64,000 nt of DNA from Agelaius tricolor. Taxonomy: Eukaryota; Chordata; Aves; Passeriformes; Icteridae. Positions 15,101-30,100 of this stretch are shown piece by piece. The notes under the pieces are model-generated. The model was not told the DNA's origin and made no database searches. It worked only from the letters and a program-made list of their open reading frames with translations. The translations under genes and the position numbers were made by a program. Each line of letters starts with the position of its first letter. Within the stretch, counting starts at the first letter, position 1. The DNA is taken from NCBI GenBank assembly GCA_023055355.1, contig JALJCS010000004.1, forward strand, positions 23,939,244-24,003,243, written 5' to 3'.

Positions 15101-18100
15101 TTCTCATTCAACAAACGACCCACCTCTCACTCAAGTATATGTCACTCGAAGTGAATACAGAACTACTAATCATATCCTGAGAGGCAACTAAATTTTCTCT
15201 TATGGTATTTCTAAACTCTGTTAAATCAGAGGAACCAATCTAGGAGTCACATTGACTACAAAAATTACTCATCCACTTCAGGAAAAAAATGCCACGCACA
15301 CTGAAGTCTGAATTTGAAACGTGTTCTTCTGTGTAACACTTCCAAGAGTAATCTTGCATGGGGTGGAAAAGGAAGTCGGCTATTAGATCTATGATTAGAT
15401 CTAGGAGGCTGTCTCAAGCACACAAACAACTACAAAGTACCAACCCTACAAACTGCCTACAAATGACTAATACTCAGAAGAGCTGGTGAAATTATCTGTC
15501 ACTGAAATAACTTGGATTTACAACCAGATCACATAATTTTTAGTATCCACAGAGCGAGCTTCTTCACTAATTCTACTTTCTGAAGCAATCCAACACATTC
15601 TTTTTAAACATGACCTATTGCACAGACCTGCAGCTGGACTGGAGCAGCCCATTACCAAATCATCAGCATGACTGATGCACCTCATCAGAGCTCTGGTGGG
15701 AACATGCTGCCACCCAGGATGTGCCCAACTCTTATGCCAACACCAGACAGCAGCAGTGAGCACACCTGTGGGAGGTGTGCCTAAGCAGAGAATCCCTCTG
15801 CTCAGTGACATAGCTCAGGGAGGAGAGCAGCAGGTCAAGCTGATTGACAGCCATCTGAATGAGAGCCAGTGAGTACCCAGGTGGACAAAAGCAATAGTGT
15901 GGCCAGCAGAACAAGGGGAGGGATTGTTCCCCTGTACTTGGCACTGGCGAGGCTGCAGCTTGAATACTATACTTTATTTGGGGTTCCTCACAGCAACAAA
16001 GATATTGGGGTCCTGGAATATGTCCTGAGAAGGGCAAAAGAGCTAGGAAGGGATCTGGAGCACAATCCTGCAGCCAAGGGAGCTGGGGTTCTTTAGTGTG
16101 GAGAAAAGGAGGCAGAGCGCGGTCCTTACCTTAAAATTACCCGAAAGGAGTCTGAGGATGTAGGTCAGGAGTTAGCCTCTTACCCCAAGAAACAAGCAAC
16201 TGAACATCCAGAAACAGCGTCAAGTTGTACCAGGGATGGTTTAGAATGGAAATTAAGAAACATTTCTTCACTGAAAGGGTTACTGTGCACCGGAACAGGC
16301 TGTCCAGGGACATAGCTGAGTCACTGAATCCAGAGCAATTTAGAAGCCATATAGACATGGCACATAGGGACATAATTTAATGAAGGACTTGGCAGTACTG
16401 AGTTAATGGCCAGACTCAAGGATCCTAAGGTCTTTTCCAATCTAAGTGATTCAGTAGTTCTGTGATCAATATAGGCTGCTGACAATGGGATTGTGAGTTT
16501 CTCTATGGAGTAGGGCCTGGGAGTGCTGGTGGATGAAAAGCTGGATGATACCTGGCAATGTGCACTCAGGAAGCCAAACATATCCTGGGCTGCATCCAAA
16601 GCAGTGTGGCCAGCAGGGCAAGGGAGAGGATTCTGCCCTCTACTCTGCTCCTCACCTGGAGTACTGCAACCTGTGGGACCAGGTCCACAGAAGACTCAGA
16701 AAAGTGATCAGAGGGATAGAACACATCTCTTCTAAGAAAAAGGCAGAGAGAGTTGGTGCTGTTCAGCCTGAAGAAGAGAAGGCTCTGGGGAGACTTTTCA
16801 GCAGCCTTCCAGTATTTAAAGTGGGCCAAAAAGAAAGATGGTAACAGACTTTACCAGAACTTGCTCTGACAAGTCAAGGGGTAACACCATAAAACTAAGA
16901 GTAGATATAGACTAGATATAAGGAATTTTCTTAAAATGAAAGTGGTATGACACTGGCACGAGTCGTCCAGAGAGGAGGCGTACGCCCCATCCCTGGGAAT
17001 ATTCAAGGTCAGGATCGACAGGTGGCTGAGGAACCTGATCTAGTTAAAGATGTCTCTGCTCATTGCAGTGAGGTTAAACTCAATGACCTTTAAAGGTCTC
17101 TTCCAAGCCAAACCATTTTATAATTCAAGCTGAAATCACACATTCAGAAAGTAATTATGTGGAAATTACACAGAAAACTTATTCTCATTAGCAAGATTTT
17201 AGGATTTGAAACAAATTTTTGCTAAAAAGCAGACAGCAATCTAAACAGATACTAAGTGGCAGAACCAATTTTACTCAGAATACAAGTAAATAAAAAGTAA
17301 ATTGCCTGTATGCATGTAAGATCATTTATCCTGAAGTAAACAAGTTCATGAGTGAGTAAGAAGAAGACTGCTAATAACAAAGTCTCTTCTATTTTATTTC
17401 AAAGTCTATTCCTTTTTTATAGTGATAAATTATAATTTTACATACCTCATGCAAGGGAAAAGTCAAAAAGATAAATCATTATCTCAAACATACCCCCAAT
17501 CTCATCCAAATTATCTTAAAAATTGCCAGTATGTTTACTTTTCTCATTTTAAAGTAGATTCAGTGATTAAAGGGTAACTAATAATAATATGAAAAATAAG
17601 AATACCATTTAATCATGTAACAAAGAAGTTTACTATTTTATATTGTAAGGCAATGTAAAAAATTACTAGACATTTTCCACATAACAGTCCAAAGTATCAA
17701 CAGTAGTTTCATGCTAGGGAAGGAGTATTTTCTAGAAATTCTTTTGCACTGAACAAATCTGCTGAGAAGAGTTCAGTAACTTTTGCCTTGACTAGAAAGC
17801 ACTTTAAAATAAATACCTAATAAATAAACTGCAAGAGGTACTCTTACTCTTGTAAGTACTATGGCACTCTTCACGACCATAAAGCTCAAATTAAGAAACT
17901 GTAAATCAGGTAAAAAGCTGAATTATTATTTTTGGTAAATTACTTTATTACGTAAATACATACTTTAAAGCTACCAAGGTCCAGAAGCAGTAAATTTGAC
18001 GTATGGTCATAGAATCCCTTTTGTGGAACAATGATGTATGAAGCCATGAGGTTTATTTTGAGGTCAAGGACTTTCTGGGTTTCAATAATATACAACAATC

Positions 18101-21100
18101 CTGAAAAAATAGTACAATTATTAAATACAAACAAACAAAAGAAATTCATACAGAACCTATAGGATTAAAAGAAAGTGACAAAAAGAAAATCAGATCTAAT
18201 TTTAAACAAACTCTATATGCTAAATAACTAAGGTACATATGCTACTCATATTTCTTCTTTCATTCATTATAGATAGTCCTTAAAAAAGCATTAAGTAGAT
18301 GAAAGTATGATAGCAAATAGTGCTAATTGACAAGTATAGACAACAATGTGACATATGCAAACTCAAAAATACTTCCCACTGAGCAGAGGTGAAATTAGAG
18401 AAGAACTGGAATGTGAACTGCAACTTTGAAATTACTGAATTAACCCACTATGTTCCACAGATTCAGAAATTTAATTGCTCTAGAATTTCTTATTTGGAGT
18501 ATCCAACTACACTAGTCAAACTGTTAGTGTTTTTTGATACTGAGATACACAGGTTTACACTAACTGCTGACAAACATCTCCGTTATGAGACACCAAAGAT
18601 ATGCAAATATATGATCTTACAAAAATTAAGTTTAAAAATCATGCAAGTTGGGAAAATCAGACATACATAAAATTTGAGATCAAATTCTGCTTTTTTGCTC
18701 AGCTGAAGAGTGAATGGTATTGCTCCAAGTTAGATCTGGAAACTGCCTTATGATGCAACCACAACTCATTAAATATCTACCGTTTACAACAAGCTGATGA
18801 CCACAGAAGTAGAGACAATGAATTACGAAGGTAACAACATGACAGTAAACACATCCACTGGTAAAAAAACAATTAAATCTGCTACATTATCAAAGGTTGC
18901 CCTGTCAGAGGAGAGCTGGGCTAGTCAGTAAAGTACTGGATGACAACTACATTTCAGGATTTGCAAGACAAAACAACTTGGAGTAACAAGAAGAGCAGGA
19001 TTTTATCAGTTTGCACTGGCTAGTTGAATTTGAGAGATGTAGAAAGGTCAAGCAAATATCTTCTTGTTTCTTTTATTTGGGAAAAAATGTAGTAGAATCC
19101 ATAAACTGAGCTCTGGTAAACCAAGCTTTTTTAATATTTTTTAATGCTGAAAATCGTAACTACTCCAGCGTAGCAAGTTCCTTCGATTTTGCAGTTCACA
19201 GTTGCCCTATATTTTCCAGCTACCTTCTATTGCTTCAAAGAGAAGTGTTAAGAACTCACTCTTGAGGACTGCAGGTCTGAACATATTAATTATACTTCTA
19301 TGTTTCCATTTTTCTTATTCTACCTCTGAGCTTAGCATAGTCCCCTGCATCAGAATATTCTGCAGATCAAATCTTTTTTCACAGGAAATTCTCTGAAACT
19401 CAGACAAGATTTTACAAGCAGTGTACCGCATATTTTGAGACATTATCATCAAATTTTTCAATTGTGACTGGAACAAGGTTTTAGGTTACTCTGGACAACA
19501 TGGCATTCTTGTGAGGGTATAAACAGTATTGGATATACCTCTACAGTAATGATATGCTCAACTGTAATAAACACAGAGGACAATTTCATATTTCCACAAA
19601 GTATTAATTATAGTTTTGGTGCTAATGAGCAGAGAACCAAGCATATTATATATAAAGCAAATAAAATTTCATCTTGGAAATCAACAATGAGCTGTTGTAT
19701 CAATATGGTCAATATTGCTCATGAAATTTCTGAAAGAAAAGACAAGCAAGCTGATCCACATAATTCTGGTTAATCTGATATTAGTCCTTAATTAAACAGT
19801 TCACTCAAAGAAGAACCAATGAATAAAAATACCATTGAAGCTTGATTTCCCTCCCAGTACTAGCCTGATAGAAGCAATCAAATAAACTTTTTGCTTGAGT
19901 TTTCTTAAAATCTTTATCACTTGAGTATTCAGATTTTTTTATATTTACAATTTAATTATTAATAGGTTATGAAATTATAAGAGGTTTAAGAAAACATCCA
20001 TTGTTTGTTTTTTCCTTTCAAAAATAATTTATATATAATATCTCCCCTCTGCATCCACTCCCATCCACAGAGACAGGACACTGTGCTGGACACATCTCTG
20101 ATTTACAAAGCCTCAGACATCCTTACTGGAACAAATTAAGTCCACAGATCTCAGTGTTAGTCTTCACAGTATTCAGCATTTGCATTCATGTCTTAAAATA
20201 CAAGATCTCTAGAGATAAACAGGATGAAATGAAAACTAGTGTAATGGCTGTAGAACTGAGGAGCTGGAAAGCAGATAAATACAGTTTATATAACTTGAAC
20301 TGAGTCAATCCGAATCAAAATCAATATTCATCAAGGAAGTCAGAAAATCAAAAACACCTACACAAAGGCATAATTTCCTGAGAAAAAAGAAATCTGAAAA
20401 GGTTTCAGAGGTTAACTTAGAGGATTAATATCTCAGAATCAGTATTTCAGGAGTATTAAATAACTAAGGCCTTCTACGTATCAGATGAACAAAACAGAAG
20501 ATGTAACAAACTCTTTTAACTCTGTATGGAGTAAAAAATACTGAAAGACTATCTATGGCTTTGGAGCATATTTGACAAATATTTCTACAGGTAGAAAAAG
20601 TTAAAAGAGATATAAACATTAAATTATTCAATACCTAGAATAAACATACTGCAGTAAGATAGAATAATTCAACTTATTTAGGTGGTGTGTTAGGAAGGTA
20701 CATATGCTAAAAATACATATGCTAAGGTACATATGCTCTTCATATTTCTTCTGAACCACTCACTATAGACACTCCTTAAAGAAGCATCATGTAGATGAAA
20801 TTATGATAGCAAATAGTGCTCACTGAGCAGGTGGTAAACACCTTATTTAGGTGTTAGAAAGCTATGACTTGGATGCACACATCTCCATAGAGAAAGATAC
20901 ACTCAGCACTCCTACGATCTAAAATTTGTCTGAGTGTGTTGTGAGAAGAGTATGCAGCACTTGCCTGTTGATGTTTTTTCACGGAATTCTTCAAGCTTCA
21001 TCAGAGTTGCCGATGTCAATTGCTCTAAATGTACATCTTTTGGAGGTCTAAAGAAATCCACTAAGTTATTTACTGTCATCTGTTAAAAAAAAAAAGGCAA

Positions 21101-24100
21101 ATTTACTATTAAGTAGGATTTTTGACTATTTATAACATATTCAAATATTTACTTACTGCATCATATACTATTTCCAGTGGTTGTGATTCTATTCTAATCC
21201 TCTGATCTGCTTTCTCATCCAAAGGATTAGTCTCAAACATTATGCTTAGAAGTGAGGTACTGTCATCTGAATAGACTGTTCGAGAAGACAGGAGGCGGGG
21301 TGTACACTTTTCTTGAGACACGCCTGTAACTTCAAGTGAGGTAATTTTTGTTTCAAACCTGTACAGAAATGTAAGCAGACTGTTCAGATGCAATATCCAT
21401 CTGGCTAAGTACAATTACATAGAAAGAGTATAAAAAATTAGATGGAAAAAAAAATAAAACACAAACCAGCACAATATGTTTCTACCCTACCTTAACTATA
21501 AATAGCTTATTCTAAGGATTTAATACATACATCCATGTGTTATCTGTTTTCCATTTCATTATCTTTTGTGTCTATTAGCTGCCCTTGTCTAAATACAAAA
21601 GGGCATCTAAGTTACTTCCTTCATACACTTTTCATGAGGACAGGTGTCAGGGCAGGTAAGAGATTCTGCAAAGTTGCAGAATTCAAATGACAATTCTTTG
21701 GTGTGACTTTAGGAACTAGAAGGTGTATTTATAGTGGGAAACAGACATACAGCAGAGATAAAATGGTTCTGGTGCAGAGAAGTGAAAAAAAACAAAGATA
21801 AATCATCTAATTACTCCAAGAGGTACTTTTTAGGTCTTGGATTTTTTTTTCCCCCAAAATGCTATCTGCATCTGTAACAGCTCTCAGTTGAAATTTTTTT
21901 TTATCTCCAAACACTCTAAGAAAAATATTTCACTGTAAAAAATGTATTTTTTTCGCTTTTTCTTAGTACAATAGGATTGTCAGGGCCATTTATATGCACA
22001 AGAGTACCAACAGAAAACACAGACACAAAACCTTAGAAAAAATTCTACATAAAACTAATCAAGATCAATAGTATCTTAATATTATACATATATTATACAC
22101 ATCTCAAAGTAGAGGGAACAAGGTTTAAAAGAGGAGGGTTACCTTCTCCCAGAATTTTTAAGTGCATTTGAAATAAAATTGAAATATTTCACTAGACGCT
22201 TTTCACCACCTACTGTGAGAGCATAAAACAAAGGAAAAATCATCAGTTCCATCTTTCTTCCACAAATCCAAAAGTGAACTGGGAACACAAGAACTTTTCC
22301 ACCATGTTAAATGCCCACAAACAAGCGGTTACAAAATCACCCTGCTCAGGTTAAGTTTCAAAAGGAAACTTAACAGTCGCTTTTCAACGCAAATAACAAG
22401 TTTGTAACTGGATTGTTTGCACATAACAATGGCAAACTGAAAAAGAAAAAAAGGAGCATATCCATATTAGAACAAAAAGCTCTGGAGATGCAGAGAATTC
22501 AATCATGGGAAGAGTATCCATGATTTATCCCTCAGTCACAGAACAACTCCACTCCAGACTGCACAAGGAATGACACTTAAATATCATTACACAGTCTTAA
22601 AATGCCTACTAGTCATCATCATCATTTCATGAGAGGCGAAACCAGTTTGATAGAGAAAGCTCACCTTATTGCTTGTGCACCTGGTCGTTGGGTAAATACT
22701 GTACTCAAGTCAGTTAATGCAAATTCTATTAGCTTAGGAGTTTGCTTGTTTTCTCTTATTGATATCGACATGCTTAGTAAGTTCACAGAGAACTTCATGG
22801 CTTCATACTAGACATGCCAAAAAAACAACAACATAGGAGTATAAAATACATTAATATCCATCTTGATACAATTTATGAAGAGATGAAAGCTACAACTAAG
22901 TTTGAAACTACTGCTTTTGTGCATAGCTCATACCATAGCTGGTGTAAAAGTCTACAAAGAGGCAGGCTAAACTAAAGAGTAGAGTATCTTACAAATATGA
23001 GTCTTTTATATCTTTACCAAATTTTGTGAAAAAGACCCTCTGATGCAGAGGTAGAAAGCAGTTCATCATATCATCCTTGGTATCTCACAATAAGAGGATT
23101 TATCAGACTACTTCTGAATGGTTCAAAATGTTGCTCTTTCTCAGTACAATCCTTGAATCATCTCTTTCTTTATATAATATATAATCACTTATTCCACCTC
23201 ATCTACTATCACTCATATTTTAGATACAGTGTACTTCCTGAACCTTTATTAAGATTCCCTGGCGCATTTTCTTATAAAGCTTTTGAATATTGTAAGATAA
23301 TATATTAATACACTTCAATATTTAAACTACAATACACTACATTTATGATCCTATTCTTGTTAGAGCAAGTAAAAATTTATTTACTACTTCAGAATATCCA
23401 AAAGTAAGCTTTGTAACCGCTATACTAAAACTGCATCTAAGGATGCAGAAAACTGGCATGCATTAACTTCATTAAAAGGTATCAGAACAATATTCAAATA
23501 TAGAGACAAAGCTTCAAGTAATTTAAAAGTGATTTCCTATCATCTTTGGAGAGTTTTGTTAGTAGATGAAGCTATACCATATAGCCAGCTATGACTTACT
23601 GATTTTGGAAGGGTTGGATCCACAGCTGTTTCACTATATCCAATTGCTGCATAAAGTTTAGCCTTCTCTTCCTGTGTCATCAGCTGTTCAAGACCTGTCA
23701 CATTTCAAGAGGTTAGTTAAACTGAGTATAGATATCTGAAAAATGCAAATACTGTTGTACACTTTTCTGTGCTTGGTAGCTCTACAAAAAGAGTAGATAC
23801 TGTCAACATTACTGTCCTGAATTAGTAAAAGAAAATACCCTGGGGTTTAAAGCCAAGTCTTACAAATCTAAAGCATGCTTTAAAATGCTCTTATAATTTT
23901 TTCCTGACCTATTCTATTTCCTATCTTGCTAACAACAGAAGCAGCCTTTGTGATTAACTTTCTATGTTCCACAATCTTTACAAGGTGCCTCATATATCCA
24001 ACATACATTGCATGAAATACGCAAATTTTAAAATAAATGCAAGTAATATTGTTTACATTCCATTAACTTCCACTGTATTGAACACAGCTCAGAAGGAACT

Positions 24101-27100
24101 ATGGAGGAGTCATAAAATTGTATAACCTCTGTTACATGCAATTAACAATTATATCAGCAAAAGAAAAGGCTAAGAGAAAATGTATACAGTAACAATTTGA
24201 TAACAAGTTCCACTGCTAGATACCTAGGACTCTAATAGATTCCTAGTAACAAAAAGAATACCAGTAAATTATCATACTTGAACCCTTTACTTCTTGGTTT
24301 TTTTCATCCTTTTTTCTACCCGACCAGCTCCATATCCAGCTAAACCAGCCACCAGAATTTTCATCATCCTGTTTTACTCCTGGTCTGTAGATTTTCAATC
24401 CAGCCTTAGCTGCCTTAAATTTAAAAAAGACTCAGGTAAGTAATTTTCTTCATGCTTTTTTATTCATTTTCCTAAGAAAAATATAGACCCAGAGCAACTC
24501 TAACATATCAAAAGATCATTAGACAAGCATTAAAAAGGCAAAATACTTTTATTTAGTTTCCCTTCTAGTCACTTTTTCAAATACACAGTGCATTATTGGT
24601 CCAATTTTATTTTGCATAATAACAATCACCTTTAAGAAAGAACAGAGCATATAAAAGGTCAATAAACATTTCTTACATAGCAGATTTTTTCTCCAGCTTT
24701 CACCAGAAAAATACTCGCAAAATTATATGAAATGGTTTTCTAAAGAATAATTTAAAATACATATATAAGCAATTAAATAGCCATCACAGGCCAAATTTTA
24801 CATTAGCCCTATATTTTTCATTTCAAGATGGATACCCAAAGCAATTAAAAAAGTATTTACTCTCATAATACAGTATTTACTCTAACTATTCCTGCATGTG
24901 ATACATATAGTTAAAATAGTAAGGAAGCCCTCCCTCCTCCCACACTCATTATTTCCACAACTAGTGTAGGATGCCCCATCTGATGGCAGTGATGATTCCA
25001 ATACTGGGTCCTCAAAGGAAGTGTAGACTACATCCAAAATTGATCACTGAAAGTCATGGGGATGGCAAACAAACATCAAGTGATCCAAGAGACAAATTTG
25101 TTCTCAGAATTATAGTGATCCACACAAACTAACTTTCTTTGTGACTAATACAATCCAAAAATATACAATCAGTTGCAGATAAGCCCTACATTTAAAGATA
25201 CTCTAGTGGAAGTGAGACAGGAATCCCTTCTCAGCATTCACATTCTCACATCCCTTGTCAGCATTCTGCAACACAATTAGGAAAAAAACCAGCTGACTAT
25301 AAATCAGTACTCTGTAGGGACTTGTCACATCTACATACCTATTGGACAAAGGAAGGCAGAACTCACCACAAAAATGTAAAGGCTTCTGGATTTATACTAT
25401 TGACTCATCTCAGAGAGATGATGCACAATGTCAATTTAACAACACAAAGCTACAAGAAGCTTGAATAAAGTCGTCAAAAGTCCTCTTTATAAAGGTTATA
25501 AGGTTATAAAGGTTAACCTTTATAAAGGTTACCATATCAGCAAGCAGATGTTACAAAGTGAATGACCCAAATAAAAAATGGACAGGCCTTAGAAAAACTA
25601 TGGTTAAATCTGTGAGATTACAGATTTCTGGGATACTGAGGGGTTGGTGCTGAAGGACAACTGCCATGTAGAATAAGTGATGTTTAAAGCTATGACTCTT
25701 TCACATGTCTGAGGCAGAAGCAGGCACCAGAGCCCAGGGAAAGAAAGACTGCAAAGAGAAGCCACTTCTGCAAAGATGAAGAAAAAAAAAATCTGTGCAG
25801 TATAGGAACTACAAAAATTTGCTGAACAATCTTCTTAAACTTTCCCTCTTCTCCATTTACATTGGTTAAGTAATCAATGCAGTCATAGACTTAAAGCTTA
25901 ATCAGCAAGGTAACTATTTTGACTAAAAGAGAGAACTACCTGAAAGATGGGTGTAGCCAGGTAGGTCAGCCTCTTGTTACTTCTCTCAAGTAACAAGCAG
26001 CTGAACATGCAGAAATAGCCTCAAGTTGTGCCAGGGAAGGTTTTTATTGGCTGTTAGGAAAAGGATCTTCACTGAAAAGGTTGCCAAGCAAAGCAACAAG
26101 CTGCCCAGGGATGTGGTGGAGTCACTACCCCTGGAAGTATTTAAAAGGCACGTAGATGTGGTGCTCTGGAACATAGTTTACTGGTAGACTTAGCAATTTT
26201 CTGTTAATAGTTGAACTTGGTCTTCCAGGTCTTTTCCAACCTAAACGATGCCATGACTCTATCCTGCGTTCTTACTGAAGTAAATCCTAGAAGTCTCCCC
26301 TAAGTTGAAAGGACAACATTTCTCAAGCTGATACAGAGACTTGATGCTTAGCTACTGAAGCTGAAGCTACTATTTGGTACTTCAAACACTTGTGATAAAA
26401 AAGTAAAAGTGGTCTGAGGTTTGGAATATAAAGTTCTGGTTACAAAGCTGCCCGAAAATCAGCACTGTGATCATGAACGTGATTTCTGAGGAGCTTGATT
26501 TCATGGTCTAGATAAAAGGAAGCCCTTGAAAGTCAACTCTTAGGTATGCTTTTAAGAAACAGAGAAGCTTCACAAACAGCAGGATCATTTGCCTGGCTTT
26601 ACTAAGCCCACATCTAATGGGTGCTCCTTTAAATACCTGGCAGACCTAAGGCTAACTGTCAGGATACCGAAGTAATAGTAGATTTTTCTCTTCTAAGACC
26701 TTTGAATCTTTTTCAAAGGTATAACCTGATAACAACACAACAGATGCATCCTGGCAGATAGATGGAGACAGAACACAACTTAAAATCACTGTGACCTGAT
26801 TGTCAATACTATGAAATATATTCAGATAATCAGCCAGCACATCTTTCAAGATGTACTTCTAACATTTTTCAAATGCAAGACTAAAAGCCCAAACAACTGA
26901 AAATTCATCTTCTTGCAACCTACTTCTAAATGTTACAGAAATGTATCTTAAAACTCAGGATTTGAAGGTACTCAGGAATGCAATATGACATTACCTTTGT
27001 AAGCAGCAAAATCACACCGGGGGAAGGAAGAACAAAACTAGATAGAAAATATTCCAGAATTTCCATCAACTTGCAAAAAGTTGAAGGAAAAAGATAAAAC

Positions 27101-30100
27101 CAAGACAAACTATACACTGCAAGATAAGACTATTCCAAAATCAAATGAGAACTAAACCAAAACTACCTCTTGAAAAGCACTCCAGTTTGGACAAACTGAA
27201 GGCAAACAGTCATGAATGTTTCTTCTGGTTCTGTTAGAGCCTGGATAATTGGAACACAAGCATTCAAATGGGGGTGTACATACAGACAAATAGAAGGAAA
27301 AATCAAGTTTACAGATTCCTCTTCAGAGTTTTGGGTTAGAAACACAATATCTGTGACTGGAGCAATTGCATTTATACTATATTTAGTATACTTCACATAC
27401 CATAACAAAAAAAAAAAATCGAATTGCTTTCAAGCACTGCCACAAGCGGTAACTGAGCTTTATAAAGTTTAATTATTAATTACTGTCTTCTTTCAGATTG
27501 TAAACTTCTTATTCTGCTTACTTTTAGGTGCCTTAATTCTTAATGGAGAAATATCACAGATTTCAGGAAAACTACAATATTTCACTTCAGTGACCTAGAA
27601 AGACACTCAGACACTGTATGTATAACTAAGCAGTACATTAATGTAGGAAAACCAAGGCTAACAAATTAGTTGTAACTACTCAAGTCACATTATCTTGCCT
27701 AATTGCACTAATCTTCTTAAATGTATTCTGTATTTGCTGTACTCTAAGTAACACTTGCCAAGAGAAACACTGCATCTCTTCTCAAAGAGTCAACATAGTA
27801 CAGGTGATCGCTCAATATAACACAGTTTCATGAAAAAAAGGAATAAACTAATAGTCTAGGCTGCTGTGAGGAGGGACAGCTTTGGGTGTGTTTCCATTTA
27901 ACTTCCATCATCCTTTGGCCACATTCTCCACACAGATCTTTCCCAACAGAAACAGAAAGGGATTTATCCAAGATCAGTTCATTTTGAAGGAAGAGCATAT
28001 GGAGTTATTTAATTTTTGTTTAATTACAAGCTGAAAAACTAACTATACCTTATAATAAAAAACCATGAACAAGGAAAATTGAAAGACTGTATTGTACACA
28101 ATTCAATCACCATAGCTAAAAAGCGTCTGCCTAAAATCTCCACAACCTTATGTTTCAGTTATTCATAGACTCATTTAAATGATGCAATTTTACCTCAACT
28201 TCTGCTTGTTGCCTTGCTAAAGTGATGTTAAAAATATCCAAGGTCTTTTCAAATTCCTAGAAGAGAGATGAGACATTATTTTTGACAATTCAACAATTGT
28301 TACATTCCACAGCTCAGTTTTACAGGAAACAACAGCAAGCACTTCAATTCGTGCAATCCAAGTTAATTCACTCAATCTGAAAACTTAAAACAAACCTGGA
28401 AAAGAATAGCACACCAGCTTAAGATGTTTTTCTTGCAGTTTCTAATTTAAAGATTCACCTCATGTATTTGTTAATACTACTAACAAAGAAAGGTAGTGAC
28501 AAGTTGCAAATATGGCCACTGAAAATTTTATTTTAACTTAGAAGCGACTGAGGAATATCTTAACATTTAAGTTTGAACAAGTATCAAGATGAACAATATT
28601 TAAGCCTTCAACAGAAAGTTACTAACCTCCAACAACTTTAAGATTTCTTCACTAGGTTTTTTTGATGTTATCTTTGTTTTATACAACTCTTTATAGTTCT
28701 TCACTTGCTTCCTATGATGTGAAATATGTTCCCATGACCACATTTGGAGTTTAGGTTGAACATTTACTTTAAGGATGCCATCAATAACATATTTCCACCT
28801 AAAAGCAAAGACAAATGTATAGCTTATCTTTCTTTTCATATATTGAAAAGACTCCTATAGCTTTGCAGACTCTCACTTAATACAAATTCAAGTTGTCAAG
28901 AGCGAAATCCCCTGACTAATAGCATACTTCTGAGCCGAGAAATCTAAGAATTTTACTCTCTTTTCCCCATACAAAGTTGACAGATTGCTGTCAAATCTAT
29001 GCATGCATGTGTGAGAGTAATAAAAATATATTTTTAAGGAATCTTCTGAAAAGAAATCAAATCCTTGCCATCTGTGTTGCAAAGGTTTGCCTGTTTTTAG
29101 GTAATAGCTATGTTTTTGTAGAGCTACCTAACATGCAACAGGGGGGCTTTCACCTAAACAAATTAATGACACAAAAATACTCTCAGACTTAAGTTCCTGA
29201 TAATGGTCTTTAAGAGTGCAATCACAGGTTTTCAAATATTGTGTCCACAGTTTTGGTTTGATGAGGTCCTCATCAACTTCCTACAATACTAGCTTAAAAA
29301 GAATTCTAACAAAATACTTCCTTTCAGAATGAAATGAGTTCTAACCTCCTTAAGAAAGAAGCAATTCCTTGGTAATTATTTCAGGTTAATGACTAACGAA
29401 TTATTTTCAAAGTCTAAGGTTACCTACCATGTCTTGGCGTTGTTGTGCACTGGAACATCAGGTCTGTACTTCCTATATGGCAGATTTCGAGTCATCATAT
29501 CAATAGACTCAAGAAGCTCCATAACACTGAAGTACTAGGCAAACAAATTCAAACTGAGCATTATTATCTTTCTGAGAATAACAGCTATCAAGCTTCTCTT
29601 TGAAGAGAAAAGCAGTTTCAAAGAAAACCAAGACTAAGTTAATAGATTCTACACATACACTATAAAATTTCAGACTACCTTTCTTAATTCTTGCAAACTA
29701 ACTTTTTTACTACATTACATATAACTTCAGAAAAATAACTGGTACCTGTGGCTTATTGAATTCAACAGTTATATCCTGTAAGTTTACATCTAGATCTATT
29801 TTCGGTGATGAAAAGTCAACATCAGATCGAGGATTCATGAGGAGCTTGGCTTTAGCTGAAATGGGGCGGAATACTAAAAAATACAAGTTGATATAAAAAG
29901 TGCAATTAAATTATTTCAGACTGCAATAAATTATACATATACTTATCTTAAATTATGCCAGACTATTGGTTTTAGAATGCTAGACTTGAAAAACATGAAC
30001 TGCACCAACACAACTTAAAATAGAATACAATCTCAATTTTCAGTTTCACTCTGGCAACATTTACCAAATTTTGCAGAGCACCACCACAAACTTTCCTGTA

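Larger units (their letters stand above)
18101..20964 (-). other. Intron 19, GC-AG type, 2.9 kb
   Basis: Begins with GCAAGT at 20964 and ends with TTTCAG at 18101. A duplicated segment of about 100 bp lies near each end (18228-18325 and 20722-20820). The middle is AT-rich with no recognised element. Confidence 0.92.
21359..24277 (-). other. Introns 15-17, no identified elements (exons 16 and 17 lie within)
   Basis: Introns of 583, 792 and 1306 bp separated by exons 16 and 17. AT-rich; nothing recognisable beyond short homopolymer runs. Confidence 0.7.
24414..28193 (-). other. Intron 14 (3.8 kb)
   Basis: Contains one CR1 fragment (25930-26262) and a short cluster of TTATAAAGGTTA repeats that includes a 22-bp palindrome (25504-25525). 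The remainder is AT-rich single-copy sequence. Several short reading frames near 26650-27470 have no splice-site support or protein similarity. Confidence 0.8.

Noticed and set aside
22140..22210. Possible extra exon between exons 17 and 18
   Set aside because: Exon 17 ends two bases into a codon and exon 18 begins with the completing base; the known protein is continuous there. The candidate has no matching protein segment.
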